DNA of 64,000 nt, from contig NC_084899.1 in NCBI RefSeq assembly GCF_958979055.1, positions 25,053,501 through 25,117,500 of the forward strand, read 5' to 3'. Made by a program: the position numbers and the translations under genes. Below are positions 30,033-42,774 of the stretch, in pieces (within the stretch, counting starts at the first letter, position 1; every line of letters starts with the position of its first letter). The notes beneath the pieces were generated by a model, which made no database searches, was not told the DNA's origin, and saw only the letters and a program-made list of their open reading frames with translations. The DNA comes from Alnus glutinosa (lineage: Eukaryota > Streptophyta > Magnoliopsida > Fagales > Betulaceae).

Positions 30033-31840
30033 GTCCTAGAGAGAAATGAAACTGCCGTCTCTGTCACAGATTTGAAGGCTGGCCCCACGCAAAGACCTTT
30101 GTCACTCTTTTTCTTCCCCACATTTCAGCTTTAATTAATCTTTAATTTTTTCTTCTTCTATGACTGCCTGCCTGCCTGCCTTGTATGATATATTTTATAT
30201 ATTCCTATATGCATCTCAGCTTGAGTTTTACTACTTCTAGATTATACTTTGTGCTTTGGTTGTACAAGCTTCAATTATAAATTATCATGTAAATTTGTAA
30301 AATATATTTTTTTAATTTTTAGCTTTTTATTGTAATATAAGATAAATATAAAAATAATTTTAAATATTTTATGATCATTTTATGTGTTGAGCTGTTTGCT
30401 AATTTATTATTATTTTTTTTTTTTGTAATTTTTTTGCTTAAAAAAATTATAAAAAACATTAATAAATAAGTCCTGATATTTTTAACAGCACTCCTAGAGA
30501 AAATGTTAATGAGTCTACATGTACAGTGCTTGGAAAGCAAATAATTATTAAGAAGTGTAAAATTAACATCATGGGTATTAGATTTTCAAAACCATGATGC
30601 TAACCTTTTTTTCTTTTTTCTCTCAATGTTTTGACGTTGAGGGTTTTAATAATCACCTTCTAAAACTGACCTTTGATGATTAACTTAACCTGCTTAACTA
30701 GTAGGTAAGTAGATAAGAACAAGAGGAATGAAGATTAGTTATATTTTATTACTTTTATTGAACTCCATTAAGATTTCTAGCCAATATGTTCTCTAATAAG
30801 CATGCTAATTGCCTAATTGGAGTGCTTAGAGTTATTAATAACTAATAATTCATAGTTAATGCATCTAAAAATAATTCGTAGCTAAAATAAAAACAATAAT
30901 ATATTTGATATTGGAAAAAGTCAAAGCCAGACACCAAACTCTTGATTAAAAAAAAAATTATTTTAATTAAAAAAAAAAAAAAAAAAGAAAAGAATTTTCT
31001 TTTCCTTTCTTGTTTTGTTTTTTGTTTTTGTTGTTTTTAACTAGTTGGTTTTACTTTGCTTTGAAGTGTTTTCTTTTTCCCTCTATCTGCGCGGCTTATC
31101 AAAATGTCCGCCAAAAGTGGGACCCAAGAGCGGTCCTCGAGAGAGCATTTCTTTTCTATATAGCCGTTTAAAAGGACAACCAATGAAGGAACGCTACGTG
31201 TAAAAATGGCTGGCTAAAGTCTGACACGTACTCCTAGGTACTGTTTGACTGCCCTGCTCGCCAATTGCTATCCTGCGCCGTGGGAACACTGTTTGTTCGG
31301 TGACTGACACGGCGTGGGTCCGGCTGGGTCCCAACCTCGTTGACTTTCCTCCTTTCCCCTCTCTTTGTGGGGTCATGGGGTACTTTAACAGTCTATCTTG
31401 GTAAATTGAGGAATTAGGCCAAAATTGGAGGAGCATTATAACAACACCTTCCTTTTGGAACTTGTTTAGCAAATCATTCTAAATTTTTCTATATTTCTTT
31501 TCATTTCTTTTAAAAAAAAAAAAAATCAAATCAAAATATTCTAATTTTTTTTTCTTTTTTATATCACATTAATAATTTTTTTTTAATTCAAAAAAAAAAA
31601 AATTTCACTACAAAACAAAAACCTTTTCACTTTTTTATAAAACATTTTTAATTTTTCTATCACATCAATCACTTTTTATTATTATTTAAACAAATATTCC
31701 ACAACACAATTACTTACCAAAAAAGCTCAAATGTCCTCCAAAATTGCAATATAACGTTCTTAATGACTATAATACCCTCATGAAGATTTTTTTTTTCTCC
31801 AAAAGTCCGGCTTACCTTGAGTAAAAAAAATTAAAAAAAT
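30033..31840. other. Intergenic region upstream of WRKY
   Basis: AT-rich, with (TGCC)n near 30166-30180 and A/T tracts. A less AT-rich patch at 31085-31390 contains several TTGACT and GACACG words. I recognise no coding exon in it. It could be distal promoter DNA or an unrecognised old repeat. Confidence 0.35.
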
Positions 31841-32190
31841 TGCACCATTAATCTATGTGGTTAACCTAAATTACAAATCACTCATGTCGTATCAAAATTA
31901 ATTAAGATATTTCTGTAGTTGGCATAATTTACAAATTGCTCAATAAAGTCAAATTCCGTTAAAAATTTTGACAAATTCTGTTAGGTGTCACGTTAGTACC
32001 AATAATATAACAATACGTGCCACTCTTAATAAAAAAAAATATAAATAAGAAAAATTTAAAAAAATTATATTTTTGTAAAAAAAAAAATAGAAAATGAAAA
32101 GAGAAAGAGGCGGCTACCCCTAACGGCCTGACCAATGGGGGTGGCCGCACGCCACCCCTAAAGGAATCTAGGGAAATAGATAAAAGTTAT
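31841..32190. mobile_element. Partial MITE with GC-rich core
   Basis: The left half has TTACAAATCACTCATGTCGT and TTACAAATTGCTCAATAAAG words. The right side ends in a core with GGGGGTGGCCGCACGCCACC (32135-32160). The matching right arm is missing, so this is a truncated copy of the GC-core foldback type. Confidence 0.45.
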
Positions 32191-32299
32191 TTCAAGGTTA
32201 AGATTAGAATTTATAGATATTATGATATATATATTATCACATGTTAAATATATTGTTAAATCATTTAAAACTAAGTTTTAGTTTTAAATGATTCGATGT

Positions 32300-32303
<4 letters not shown>

Positions 32304-32350
<47 letters not shown>

Positions 32351-32388
32351 TTAAATATAATAATTTATTATTATTATTATTATTATTA
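32304..32388. repeat. (AT)n and (ATT)n microsatellites
   Basis: About 45 bases of uninterrupted AT dinucleotide, then a short spacer and (TTA)n at about 32366-32388. Confidence 0.95.
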
Positions 32389-32588
32389 GGAATAAGTTAA
32401 CATTATACTAAATAAAATAAAATATTTGGTATAAAATAATTGCTTAGGTCATAATAGTGGCAAAGAGCTCTTCCATTTAATCAATATTTCAATCAATCTC
32501 AAGTCAATTCCTTTATGATTTCCTTTTCTATCACTCTAAACTTTGGTTTGTCAAATTCAACACGCGTTTTTCAAAACACTTTATATTT

Positions 32589-32624
<36 letters not shown>

Positions 32625-34183
32625 CACGCATAATTAGTAAAAAAATTGATTGACATGATAGTATACCAAGTGCTAATACACCAACGCATAATCTTATCAA
32701 GTTGGTTACACAAGTCAATCCCCCCCACCTTCCCTCCACTTTCTTTAATTTTGCTTTCATACCTTATATTTAAATAATAATCTAATAATTAAATTTATTC
32801 CCTCTTATCAACTTAAATTCTAACATAATAATCTTATAGTAAGTTTGAACTTTAATTTTACAGTTTAACACTTATTTCAATTAAAATAATCTTATCTAAA
32901 CTCAAACACGAGGAAGATTGTTAAAATATTATTTTAAATAATTAAATTCACTCATTATTATTAATTTAACATGCTATCAGATTCGAAATCATGAATTTGA
33001 ATCTTAATTCTTAATTGTGTACATTTTATCTATTCCCACACGAGATAAATTCACAAAGAGGTGAAGAAAAATAAAACATTAGTTTGTATGTCAAAGTTTG
33101 GTGAAAGCCACGTAAGCTAATTTTATGAGCTAGGTAAAAGTTTTAGGAAAAATCACCATTTTAAGAAATTTTAAATTGTCTAGTCCTTTTGGAGTGATAG
33201 CACAGATCGATGTGGCTAGCTAGCGTTTTTCTTTAAGTCGTTACACATTTATCTTTATATCACGTGAATATTCTCACATGTTTTAAGAAAATATGTTGGT
33301 TTAATAGACTGAATTTATTCTAATAAAAAAAAAAAAAAAAACTAGTGTAGGAAAGTTAATGGGTTAAACCAATTATTTGCCATTCAATCCTGTATATACT
33401 TGATAACATTGGGAATTTTTGGATTTTTTTATTTTTTATTTTTTATTTTTTTTGTAGAGGTTTATTTGTGTTCGTGAAGCAATGACCCACTGATCCATAT
33501 GTGTCGCTGTGATAGTGCTGAAATTTCAACGTCAGTCAAAGAAGAGGTGGTAAAGGAGCCAATTTCCTAAAATTGTCGAGGTGACAAAGCCATCATGCTT
33601 CGCACCAAACCTGTCTGGTTGAACTGATTATTATCCAGACGTGAATTATGGATCATCACCAATTTGGGTTTCATCGGATTGGTTAAATTGGAGCTGTTGG
33701 ATTAAGACCGTTCACTCAAGGATACCCCCATAAAAAAGATTTGTGTGTGGACAGTTTAGCATACACAGTCCTTATCCTCGGATGTCTGATCTTCATCCTG
33801 CGGCTCCGGTTGGTCAAACCACTCACCAAACTCCTTTGTAATGTCTCAACATTTTAAGCATGTGCTTTGACCTCTATGTGAATTGGAACAGGAATTAGTT
33901 ATGTGTTGTTCTGTCTCCATGACCAAAACCTGATTCTTCTTCAAATTCAATTGTTTGATAAAAAGGGAAAGGAAAATTAGATGGAAGGACTCAAAGGAGA
34001 TGAGCTACAACTATCTAATCATAGGGTGGGTGGTTCATGCATTTTTACTGCACAAATAGGCATGGGCATATTTTTTTTCCACACAAGTATATGATGCCTA
34101 ATGCCTATGGATGGATGCAACATATCTCGTGAGATCATTGATTAAACGACCATGCTGTTAGGGGTATTACAAAATTTTATAAA
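32389..34183. other. Gene-free AT-rich region
   Basis: Contains a poly-T tract at about 32589-32624 and an A tract near 33325-33342. 33470-33900 has more balanced composition, but I could not recognise a gene there. Confidence 0.4.
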
Positions 34184-34430
34184 CTGACGTGTCAGTTTTT
34201 ATGTTAAGTCTGTTATGTGACATTTTACACGACATTTACTACGTTTATAGACTGACATGACAATCGTGTGACATTTATCACGTCAGCTACTAAAACGTAA
34301 ACTATTGTGATGGTCTACGTGTCAGTTTACATGATGCTTATTATGTTTGTTACATGGCATTTATTACGTGTACAGGCTGACGTGACAATCGTTTAACATT
34401 TATCACGTCAGTTACTAAAACGCGGACTAT
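34184..34430 (+). repeat. Imperfect tandem duplication, two ~120-bp units
   Basis: Units 34184-34305 and 34315-34430 align along most of their length. Both contain ACGTGTCAG near the start, GACAATCGT in the middle and CATTTATCACGTCAG near the end. Several ACGT-core words (TGACGTG, CACGTCA) recur in each. Confidence 0.8.
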
Positions 34431-36207
34431 CACTCCACCTTGTGTTCACGTTAACTTTATCCTTTTTTGTTTTTTGTTCTTTTTTTTTTTTTTCTAGTTA
34501 TTTTCTTTTGGGCAGGGGAAAGGGGGATGTGATGGGTTTGTGACAATCTTTAATTGTTCACATTAACTTTTGAGGCTGAGGTACATGGCTGATAGTTCAC
34601 AACTTTACCTTATGTTCTAAAGTTCATTGGTGGCAGTCTCTCAATTACAATCATATTTTCCTCTCCTTTTCTCAAGGAATCTCAAAAAAGTGTAGAGTTT
34701 ATTTTTGTTTTTATATATTTTTTCCCCTCGATTTCATTCTTCTTGCCAAATTAAAAGAACTAACCCTTTGAGCTCTTCTATTAGGCTTTTTATTATTATT
34801 ATTATTAAGCTGCCTCAATTTCATAAAAATTTAGGCAGCCTAAGAGAAAGGTTATACGACTGATCTCACCTTAATGTGAGGCGTAACTACTCCGGACTGC
34901 TTAGGATGCAAAAACCTATTTATTCCAAACAAGTGAGTTTTTAAATTTTTCACGCACCTTAATAAGGGAGATTCTGGTTCTCACCACCCACATGCCAATA
35001 GGTGATCTAGTGTATAGAGGGGAATCAAACTACTACCACCTTAAAGAGAGAATGGTGCTTGATGCCAAGGTAGGGAGCCTTCTGGTTAGCCCCACCACCT
35101 GGGAACATAACGTACCCCATTTCATAAAAGAAGACAATGCACTTTGTCCTACCTCATTACGCACTAAAAACATTCTGTCCTCTGTCCCTTTTTCTTGATT
35201 GGAGAATATATTTTCCTTTTAAATTTATCTTTCTTAGGGGAAAAAAAGGGTAGAATTTCACAAGCTTTTACAGGCACATGGAATTAACACTCTACTTTTT
35301 AATGGCCTCATTATTCATAAAGTCAAGAAAAGCAAAAGAACTTCTTCGGGATCCGGTGAGACATATTAGACTTTTGAGGTACAGCCATGATTACAAGTTG
35401 AAGTGGAAATATATGTTTGGTTTTGGACCTTCTATCTTGTATTCGAATTTATCAGCTACATTTGCTGTTGGAATTATTAGCTATTTAAACAACTAATCAG
35501 ATCATATGGGATCGGATTCCTATAATTAAGAAAGTAAAGCACCTTTGCATGCACATGCTCGAACAAGAGGCTCATCGAAAGCCTCTCACAATTGGAAGAA
35601 TCATTTTGTAACGCGGGGATAAAGAGATTATAAGAAATCCCAATACATCGTGTGGACGGACTTTCTCGAAATTCTTTCAGGATAAAAAAAAGAAGGGTTC
35701 ATTGTCCCAACAAAATCCAGTGGTTGTCTCAGCGAAGGATTTTGATGGGCTCCCACATGTTAAGTCCAATAATGATTTTGATTTGTTAAAGTTTAGTGAA
35801 ACTCAAAGAAAGATTATGGGCTTCATTTATTTGTTTCTTTTAATCTTTTTTCTCCACTTTGCCCGACTACCACATGGATGCTCCTTTATTTCCAAACCTT
35901 TATCTCTTTTCTCAATTAGCACACTTGTGGGAGGTATAAAGAGAGACATGCCGCAGCCAAAGTGAGTTGCTGACATGTAAGTTTTAAACATGAACTTTCA
36001 GCCACATACACACACACAAACTATCGGCCACGTTTCCACTTTTTTCTTACCTCACAAGTGCATGCATTTGCATTTGCATTTGCATTTGGACATGATATTA
36101 CAACCCAACACTTTGTTTACACTTTACAACTAGAATGTTAAATGGTTTAAGAACTCTCACATGTGCAAGGATCCTTATCCAATAAAAGGTACATCAACTA
36201 GGCATAA
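34431..36207. other. Unassigned region
   Basis: 34850-35120 has moderate GC and phrases such as GGTGATCTAGTGTATAGAGG that look like old transposon DNA. The open frame at 35278-35496 predicts 72 residues that I do not recognise. No gene is supported. (TGCATT)n occurs at about 36062-36088. Confidence 0.35.
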
Positions 36208-36822
36208 GGCTATAGTTGAGCCAAATGTTTGAGTTCGGTTTTGGTTTTTTTTTTTATTTAATATAAGTCGAGTTCGAACTTATCACCGAACCAGATAATC
36301 TGTTCACTTATTTTTTAAATGAACTCGTGCTTGTTCACAAGCTATACAATTAACTTATTTATTTCATATATAAAGTAAATATTGCGATTGTTTAATTTTT
36401 TTCGTAAATCCATACTAATTATTAATAAATTAACTCAAATCTTAAACAATTTGATCTTCGAGTATATATATATGTTTATCTTATAATATGTATATACATT
36501 TATTACATACACACAAACTCACTCATGTACACATACACATATATCTTTATCAAGATTCACAATTAAAATAATTCAAAACTATATCTATTACATTAAGAAG
36601 ATAATTTTTTTTTTAATCTTTCATATGCTTAAGATGTTCTCATTAGAAAATTAAAAATAATAAAAAATAAAGTTATACAAATCCAGTCGAGTTGTTTAAG
36701 AAACATGCTTGAATATTTGTTCAGGCTTTGTTTGCTTAAAAAATATATTGATTTCGAGTCGAGCTAAGTTGAATCGAGCCTAAGCCTCTTCGCTAGTGAC
36801 TCTGCTCATTTCCAGCCCTATA
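36208..36822. repeat. Dispersed hAT-like repeat, copy 2
   Basis: Matches 20786-21382 in order and orientation over much of its length, sharing CATATATAAAGTAAAT, GATTGTTTAATTTTTTT and AGATGTTCTCATTA words. It ends CCAGCCCTATAA. The differences suggest an old split between the copies. Confidence 0.65.
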
Positions 36823-37707
36823 ACTTGGCAAAAATACAACCATTTTCACATTTTGGTCATTTACTGAAATGAATATCCTAAAATTAGGCTACTCAAATGT
36901 CACTGTAGTACGCAATATATATTAGAAATTAGAAATTAGAATTTAGAATGTGTGAAAAAAGTAATTCTATCGCGGATCTCTCAAAACTGATTCCATGAGA
37001 AATAGTGACTCGCTCTACAATAATGGACTATCAAAATGAAAGGTCGTGCAGCAGCCTAAGATATACAAACAAACAAATGCATATACATCCATATTTTGTC
37101 CACAACCCATTGTTGTCAATAATGGCATCACTACTCGATCTAGTGATTCTAGACAAACCACAACAAGGTGAATCTTCTTATTCATTGGCTATGCCCAATT
37201 TAGTTTTCAATCCTCTGATATTGACAAGATTGAACGAGAAGAAATTGACTGTTCTCAAGTCAAAAATATTAACAACTCAAAATATAAAAACAATTTTCAT
37301 ATTTATATCACATCAGAACCCGTTTTCAGATCAATTATTAAAAAAAAAAAAATCAAGGCCACAGGATCCAGTAACAAATCAAGGTTACTGCCACAGTATT
37401 CTTTAGAGATGTTCCGTATGGTGGCAACTGGTAACAAATCAAGGCCACAGGATCCAGTAAGCTTCAAACAAGAAATAAAATGAATGCACAAGAATCCAAA
37501 TAAAGACAGTGAAAAGTAGCAATGATCCGTATACACGAAACAAAAATGATTTGATTTAACCTAAATGAAGCAGCAGTTGATAAAATCCCTCTTGAAAATT
37601 TGATTTAACCTATATGATTTTAATGGATTTTCCGGGCATCACAGTTTGCCAGCCTATGATGCCTACTAAAATTTGTCTGAAACATATTTGTCTAGTAGCA
37701 AACAAAG
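36823..37707. other. Spacer downstream of SRP9
   Basis: No gene seen. A short duplicated block with AAATCAAGGCCACAGGATCC lies at 37351-37380 and 37436-37460. Confidence 0.4.
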
Positions 37708-40085
37708 TTATTGTTTCCTTCCTCTTCCTTTCTTGGTTGGCTGTGCATCCATCTGTTCCTTCCCAGTAACTTCTGACGTCTCCGCTGCAAAATGAGAAAG
37801 CCGAACAGGTTTTCATTAGTGTATGGTAGGTGTCTCACGGTAAGAAAATTAAACCATTGCATTTCATATAGCATTTGAAACCAGTTTCTCTGATTATTTT
37901 AAGTTCATCATTATGACAAGTTTTAGGGAAAGACTTTAAATGTCATGAAATCTATACCGATTAAACCTTATAATAATGCATCGTGATACATCCATTTTTA
38001 GTAATTCCATTTCAAAATCTGTGGGCACTCAAGTACTCAACTACCCTGGATAGAAATAGAACAATTTACTTCCATGGAATACCAAAATACACCATAGATT
38101 ACAAAGAGAAGCTTAGAATAAGATGATACCATCAGGGCCCCGAGCCATTAAAGTGAAGAATATGTTGTTAAGCTTCTCCATTTTCTTAGCATCCTGTGCC
38201 TGGTCTGTCTTAAACTTGAGACACTGGCAAAAAGCAGAAGAACCCATCATATGAGCAACCATATACTAAACCAATAGATAAAATTCTGATTCCGTGGTTA
38301 TTCAACCACATGAGTGATATTCAGTTATTCTCAAACCATGACTAAATCACGTGTACTGAAAACATTCTCAACTCAATGTTATTCTCTTTACCTGAAAGCC
38401 ATGACCAAACCACGTGCAAAAAAACATTCCCAACTCAATATCTAGCAACGAGTTGCCTAAAATATTTAGTCCAGGTTTATGATGCAAAAGCTCAGAAAAT
38501 AAGCATATAATATAGCTTAAATTTGCCATTGCAACATAAGCAAGCATAGGTGTTTTTTCCCTTGACAAAAAAAAAAGTGCATGTCAGATTTCATTGATGC
38601 CTGAAATCCCCATAACATAGCAATGAACACTTATCGCATATAATCACTGGCATTCTAATTTAGAAAAATAGAGAGAAAATGTCCTCTAGCATATCAATCT
38701 CGAACTACCATCAGCACTTGTTCCAACCAAGAAAACTTTTAAAAAAAATCCACTCAACATAAAGTACATTGTGCAAATTAACTTGCTAGCAACTGTTTCG
38801 GAAAGACACAAGAACAAATGCACAAGATTTTCTCATTTTATATTATATAGCAATTACCTCCCAGGTCATGAGAGTTCTTTAACATGCACATTTATCAACA
38901 TAAAACATATGATGGTTCATTGACTCCCCTTCACTATTTGATAGGGATAAGTACCCTGGACAGAATCAAGATTAATCAATAAGCATTTTATAAGCCCAAA
39001 TTGTGGAGCAAGTATAAATCATTCAAGCATTTAGATTCAAACTCTTCTACTCATATCTTTCATATTTTATTTTCCTGTTTCATTCACTAGAAACTTTAAC
39101 CAAAAAGCAGAGAAAACCTCTCTTCTCTAGCCAAAAGAGCATCTCTTGTGAGTCCCTCCCGTTGCACTAATCAATTACCCAATACTGCTACTAGAGTCGA
39201 GCTCTATGTCTCCTTCCCTAATGGCCTGCGTTTTACATCTCCGTCAATAACCACCCAAAAACACCAACTCCAACCTCCATCGAATCTTTGATGAAGCCAA
39301 ACCACTACTCAAGAGACTCCTGACCAGCCAATGGCAATTATTGATTAGCAACTCAATTCCATTCCTTTCTCAAGATAAATTTTCTGGGTTTAACCATTTT
39401 CACTACAAATGGCAAACTCATAAAAACTACATATTGAAGGAGCGGACAAAAAAAAAAAAAACACAAAGAGATGGACAGAACAAAGACCCAATCAAAACCC
39501 ATTGAGATTGGGCATTACCAATTTACTTGAAAGCATCACTAGACCCCAAATCCACAAGAAGATTCCATGGTTAAACCTAAAATCTAACATTCAACGCAAT
39601 TGGGATTCCAATATTTGCTATCAAACACAACCTTAGACATTCCTCATTGAAACCCAGAAAATCATAGCCTTCACAACAGTAATACTCAATGACTTCGATC
39701 TAAATAACACATAAATAAACTTCTTAAAAAGCTCGTACCTCTCGGTTATCAGTGACCTTGAGAACCAGTTTACCATCGCAGTGCCGGTACTTCATCGCAT
39801 ACCGTGTCTATATCCAACAAATTAGAGGGGGAAAAAAAAAAAACAGTATTAACAAAATATTTAATTGTGGGGATACACCCAGTATATGAAAAAATAATCA
39901 AAAAATGAGTATTGCACTTTATCATCTTTTCCTCGGGCTTTCTCGGAAACCAAACAGGAGATAGAGAAGAGGAAAATAACAGAGAAAGTAGAAGAAACTA
40001 TAAAAAAACGCACAGAATCGGGATCGGCACGGAACAACTGCACTGATCGCTCTACGAACTCATCCCACGAGGTTATGTAAACCAT
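37708..40085 (-). CDS. SRP9: Signal recognition particle 9 kDa protein (SRP9), four exons
   Basis: Subunit of the SRP Alu domain. With SRP14 it binds SRP RNA and slows translation of secretory proteins until docking at the ER. Minus-strand exons: 40085-40014, 39807-39739, 38223-38130 and 37784-37708. Together they encode 103 residues, the usual plant length. Sequence landmarks are MVYITSWDEFVERSVQLFRA at the N-terminus, then MKYRHCDGKLVLKVTDN, KFKTDQAQDAKKMEKLNNIF, and a basic KKGRGRKQ tail. All junctions are GT-AG and in frame. An in-frame Met 11 codons upstream is less likely than MVYI, which matches the family start. A TATA box lies about 100 bp upstream. Identification is firm. Confidence 0.95.
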
Positions 40086-40183
40086 TGCGCCGCAAAGAGG
40101 AGAGATTGAGAAATCCAAAGAATCTGCAGAGGACCTAAAAAAACCACGTTATTTTGCTTTGGGTTTAAAACTTTAGGGTGGGC

Positions 40184-40195
40184 TTTTATATATAA
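40184..40195 (-). promoter_or_regulatory. TATA box of SRP9
   Basis: The minus strand reads GTTATATATAAAA about 100 bp before the ATG. An AGCCCA (site II-like) word sits directly on its 3' side (complement of 40178-40183). Confidence 0.6.
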
Positions 40196-41034
40196 CAAAA
40201 CGACATATAAATTTTTTTTTTAACAGAGAAATAACCTTTTCTTGGCCGTGAGGAAAATTATCACAATAAAAAAAAATATAATATATATGTTAATTTTATT
40301 TATTTTTTATTTTTTTGAGATAATATATGTTCAATTGTTTAACTGACTATTGACTAATGTGATCCCAAATCTCTTTATAGCTCTTTTATAAGAATAATAC
40401 TAAAAATTATATTTTTATTTTGTAATTTGCTAGTACCTATTAGCATGTAATTAGAGAAATATCAGCCATTTTAAAAATTTAAATACTCCTTAATTACAAA
40501 AAAAATCTAAAGACCAGTGAGCCAAATGGATATGGCCACTAATTGATATTAGCTTTTGAGGTCCCATGACTCCCATACATGTTGGGATATAAATTTTGTG
40601 GAGGCGTTGTTCAGGCACGCGTACCCCTTGAACCGAAATGTAATTGGGCCACATGCCGGGAAAATTGGTCAGAATTTGGCCATTGTCATCAGATTTTGAC
40701 ATTCATTGTTGAAATCTAACAACAATAGCCAGAATTCGATAAAAGTGGCTAGAATCTTGCCAGCCAATGAAAGAATCTCGTTAACTGTAATTTTTTTGTT
40801 GTTGGTTATTTTTTTGTACAGGCCAAATGCCGAAAAATATTTTCAGATAAAATATTTTTTCTTAAAAATAATTTCGTTAAAAATATTCAATAATGAATCA
40901 TAGCCGATGATCTAAATCATTGATTTTAACGATATTAAATCATGGCCCTTGATTTAAAAACAATATTAAATGTGGGAAGATTGCATGGAATAATGTTGAA
41001 ATAGTTTTGTCATACAAAATCTTCTACATGCGAT
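40196..41034. other. Intergenic AT-rich DNA
   Basis: No gene seen. Small open frames at 40490-40702 and 40706-40903 lack recognisable features. Confidence 0.4.
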
Positions 41035-41285
41035 TAGGGGTGAAATAACCGCCTCATAATAATCGCCCGCTAACCGTAAAATCGTAAAACCGCATTTAAA
41101 AGCGGACCGCTAACCACCTTTGTGTGTGTGTGTCTATATATATATATATATATGAAACGGCGTCGTTTAGGTTTTTAACACCAAAACAGTGTCATTTCAC
41201 TCCAAACCCCCCCCCCCCCCCCCCCCTTCCAAAAAAAAAAAAACCCTCAAGTTTCATCTCATTTTCTCATTTTGTCTGACTCTCA

Positions 41286-41323
<38 letters not shown>

Positions 41324-41691
41324 CCGCCAAGAAGGCCTTGCTCACAAGGCTCAAGTCCAGTGCCGAACGCGTCTCTATCTCCATCGACATCTACAACCAA
41401 GGATCCTCGTACGTTAATTCCCAATCAATTTTGCAGTCTTCGATTTAATTTTTTCTGTATTTTCTATGTATGAATCCAAAACATATGTTTTCATGCGTTG
41501 TTTGATTGGTCTTATAATGCAAATATTCGTTGAAAATTCTCGATCTGATTGTATTTTTTATTGTTTTTTTGGTTTCATTTGGTTGCTTAGAAATGAATCC
41601 AAGCATAGCAATGGAAGTAAAATTTGAATCCTAATGCTTTTCACGGTTAGTGGGTATATAACCACCAACTGCCGAGGCGGTTTCATCCCTA
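41035..41691. mobile_element. hAT-like element carrying an exon-like gene fragment
   Basis: The left end TAGGGGTGAAATAACCGCCT and the reverse complement of the right end (TAGGGATGAAACCGCCTC) pair well, followed by a second paired word with CTAACCGT. Inside on the plus strand lie ACGGCGTCGTTT, a C tract, an A tract, a (CT)n leader at 41289-41321, and an exon-like piece at about 41320-41408. The frame reads AAKKALLTRLKSSAERVSIS. It is followed by a donor-like TCCTC/GTACGT and intron-like DNA with a TTGCTTAG acceptor-like site near 41590. I do not recognise the source protein. No target duplication is visible. Confidence 0.6.
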
Positions 41692-42774
41692 ATTATAAGA
41701 AGCTTTGATTAAAAAAAATAAAAAAAAAATCATAAAATCTTAATTTTAGTTTGAACCGTGCCAATATGCATGTGGTAAAATGCATATATGGACCAAATAT
41801 TATAATTGAAAGATTTCCTATAATCAAGTTTGTTGAGGAATTGTCATTCCTCAAGCCCATATGAGCTACAGTCAAATTGAATTCAAGTTGATATACTGCA
41901 GCCGTAGTGGAGCGATTAGATGGATAATAGATCGGGTACAAGGTGTCGTATCCAGGGAGGTTTACCAATCATCTCCCCGAGCACGCATTCTCAATAGCCG
42001 AAGTTTGGCGCACAACCGAGGGTGTCGCCTGCCTGACAAATGTGGAGATTCTGGAATTTTCAACATTTGTTGGGATCTCCAGCATTTATTGAGTCAAGTA
42101 CTAAACAGGGTCAAATCCGGCCGAAAGGAAGGGTAGGCTTTAGGACCAACCACTGCTCATACAGTGCCAAGTTGTTGTGCACCTCGCATCGGATGGTCAA
42201 TAATCCTGAAAAATAGGGGATCGCCTTTTCGTCAGCAAATTCAAAAGGAAGTATAAATACACGATAAAAAGAGTAGGTAAAACAGAGCTGAACATATACT
42301 TTTATTCATTTATAATACCGACTTTTACTGACTTAAGCATTAGAAGAGGCTCGGCTGGCCAACCCAGACGTGCTTTTGCTGTTTTGCAGGTCCTTGTTTA
42401 ATTAACCAATCAAAGATTACTTCATTTTATCAGTCTCTTAAAAACCAACTAAAAATTGACACGTCTTCGTACCAAAAACTGTATCAACAAAGTTGATTTG
42501 AAATTCTGTGTGATTATGCGGTAGTTTGAGTAACGCATGTCGTAAGTGGACTTTTTTTTTTTCTCTAAAAAAAAAGAAATAAAAAAAAAAGGCTTCAAAT
42601 AAACAACCGAACCGAATGCAAGTTATGCAGTCTGAACCCAGAAAATGTCAATTTCACTTGCAATTAAGAGAGACTGATAGAAGTCGGCGTAGGGAAAGCA
42701 ACACTTGGATCTCTCCCGGCAACAAACGAAAAGTCAAAAAGAAAGGGAAAATGATTTGTGGGGACGGGCCAATA
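41692..42774. other. Unassigned region
   Basis: 41860-42170 is of balanced composition and open on the plus strand (41861-42136). The translation shows no family I know, and it may be an old retroelement leader or LTR. The rest is AT-rich. Confidence 0.3.

Noticed and set aside
35278..35496. 72-residue frame as a possible small gene
   Set aside because: No domain, no promoter signals and AT-rich codon content. Kept as unassigned.
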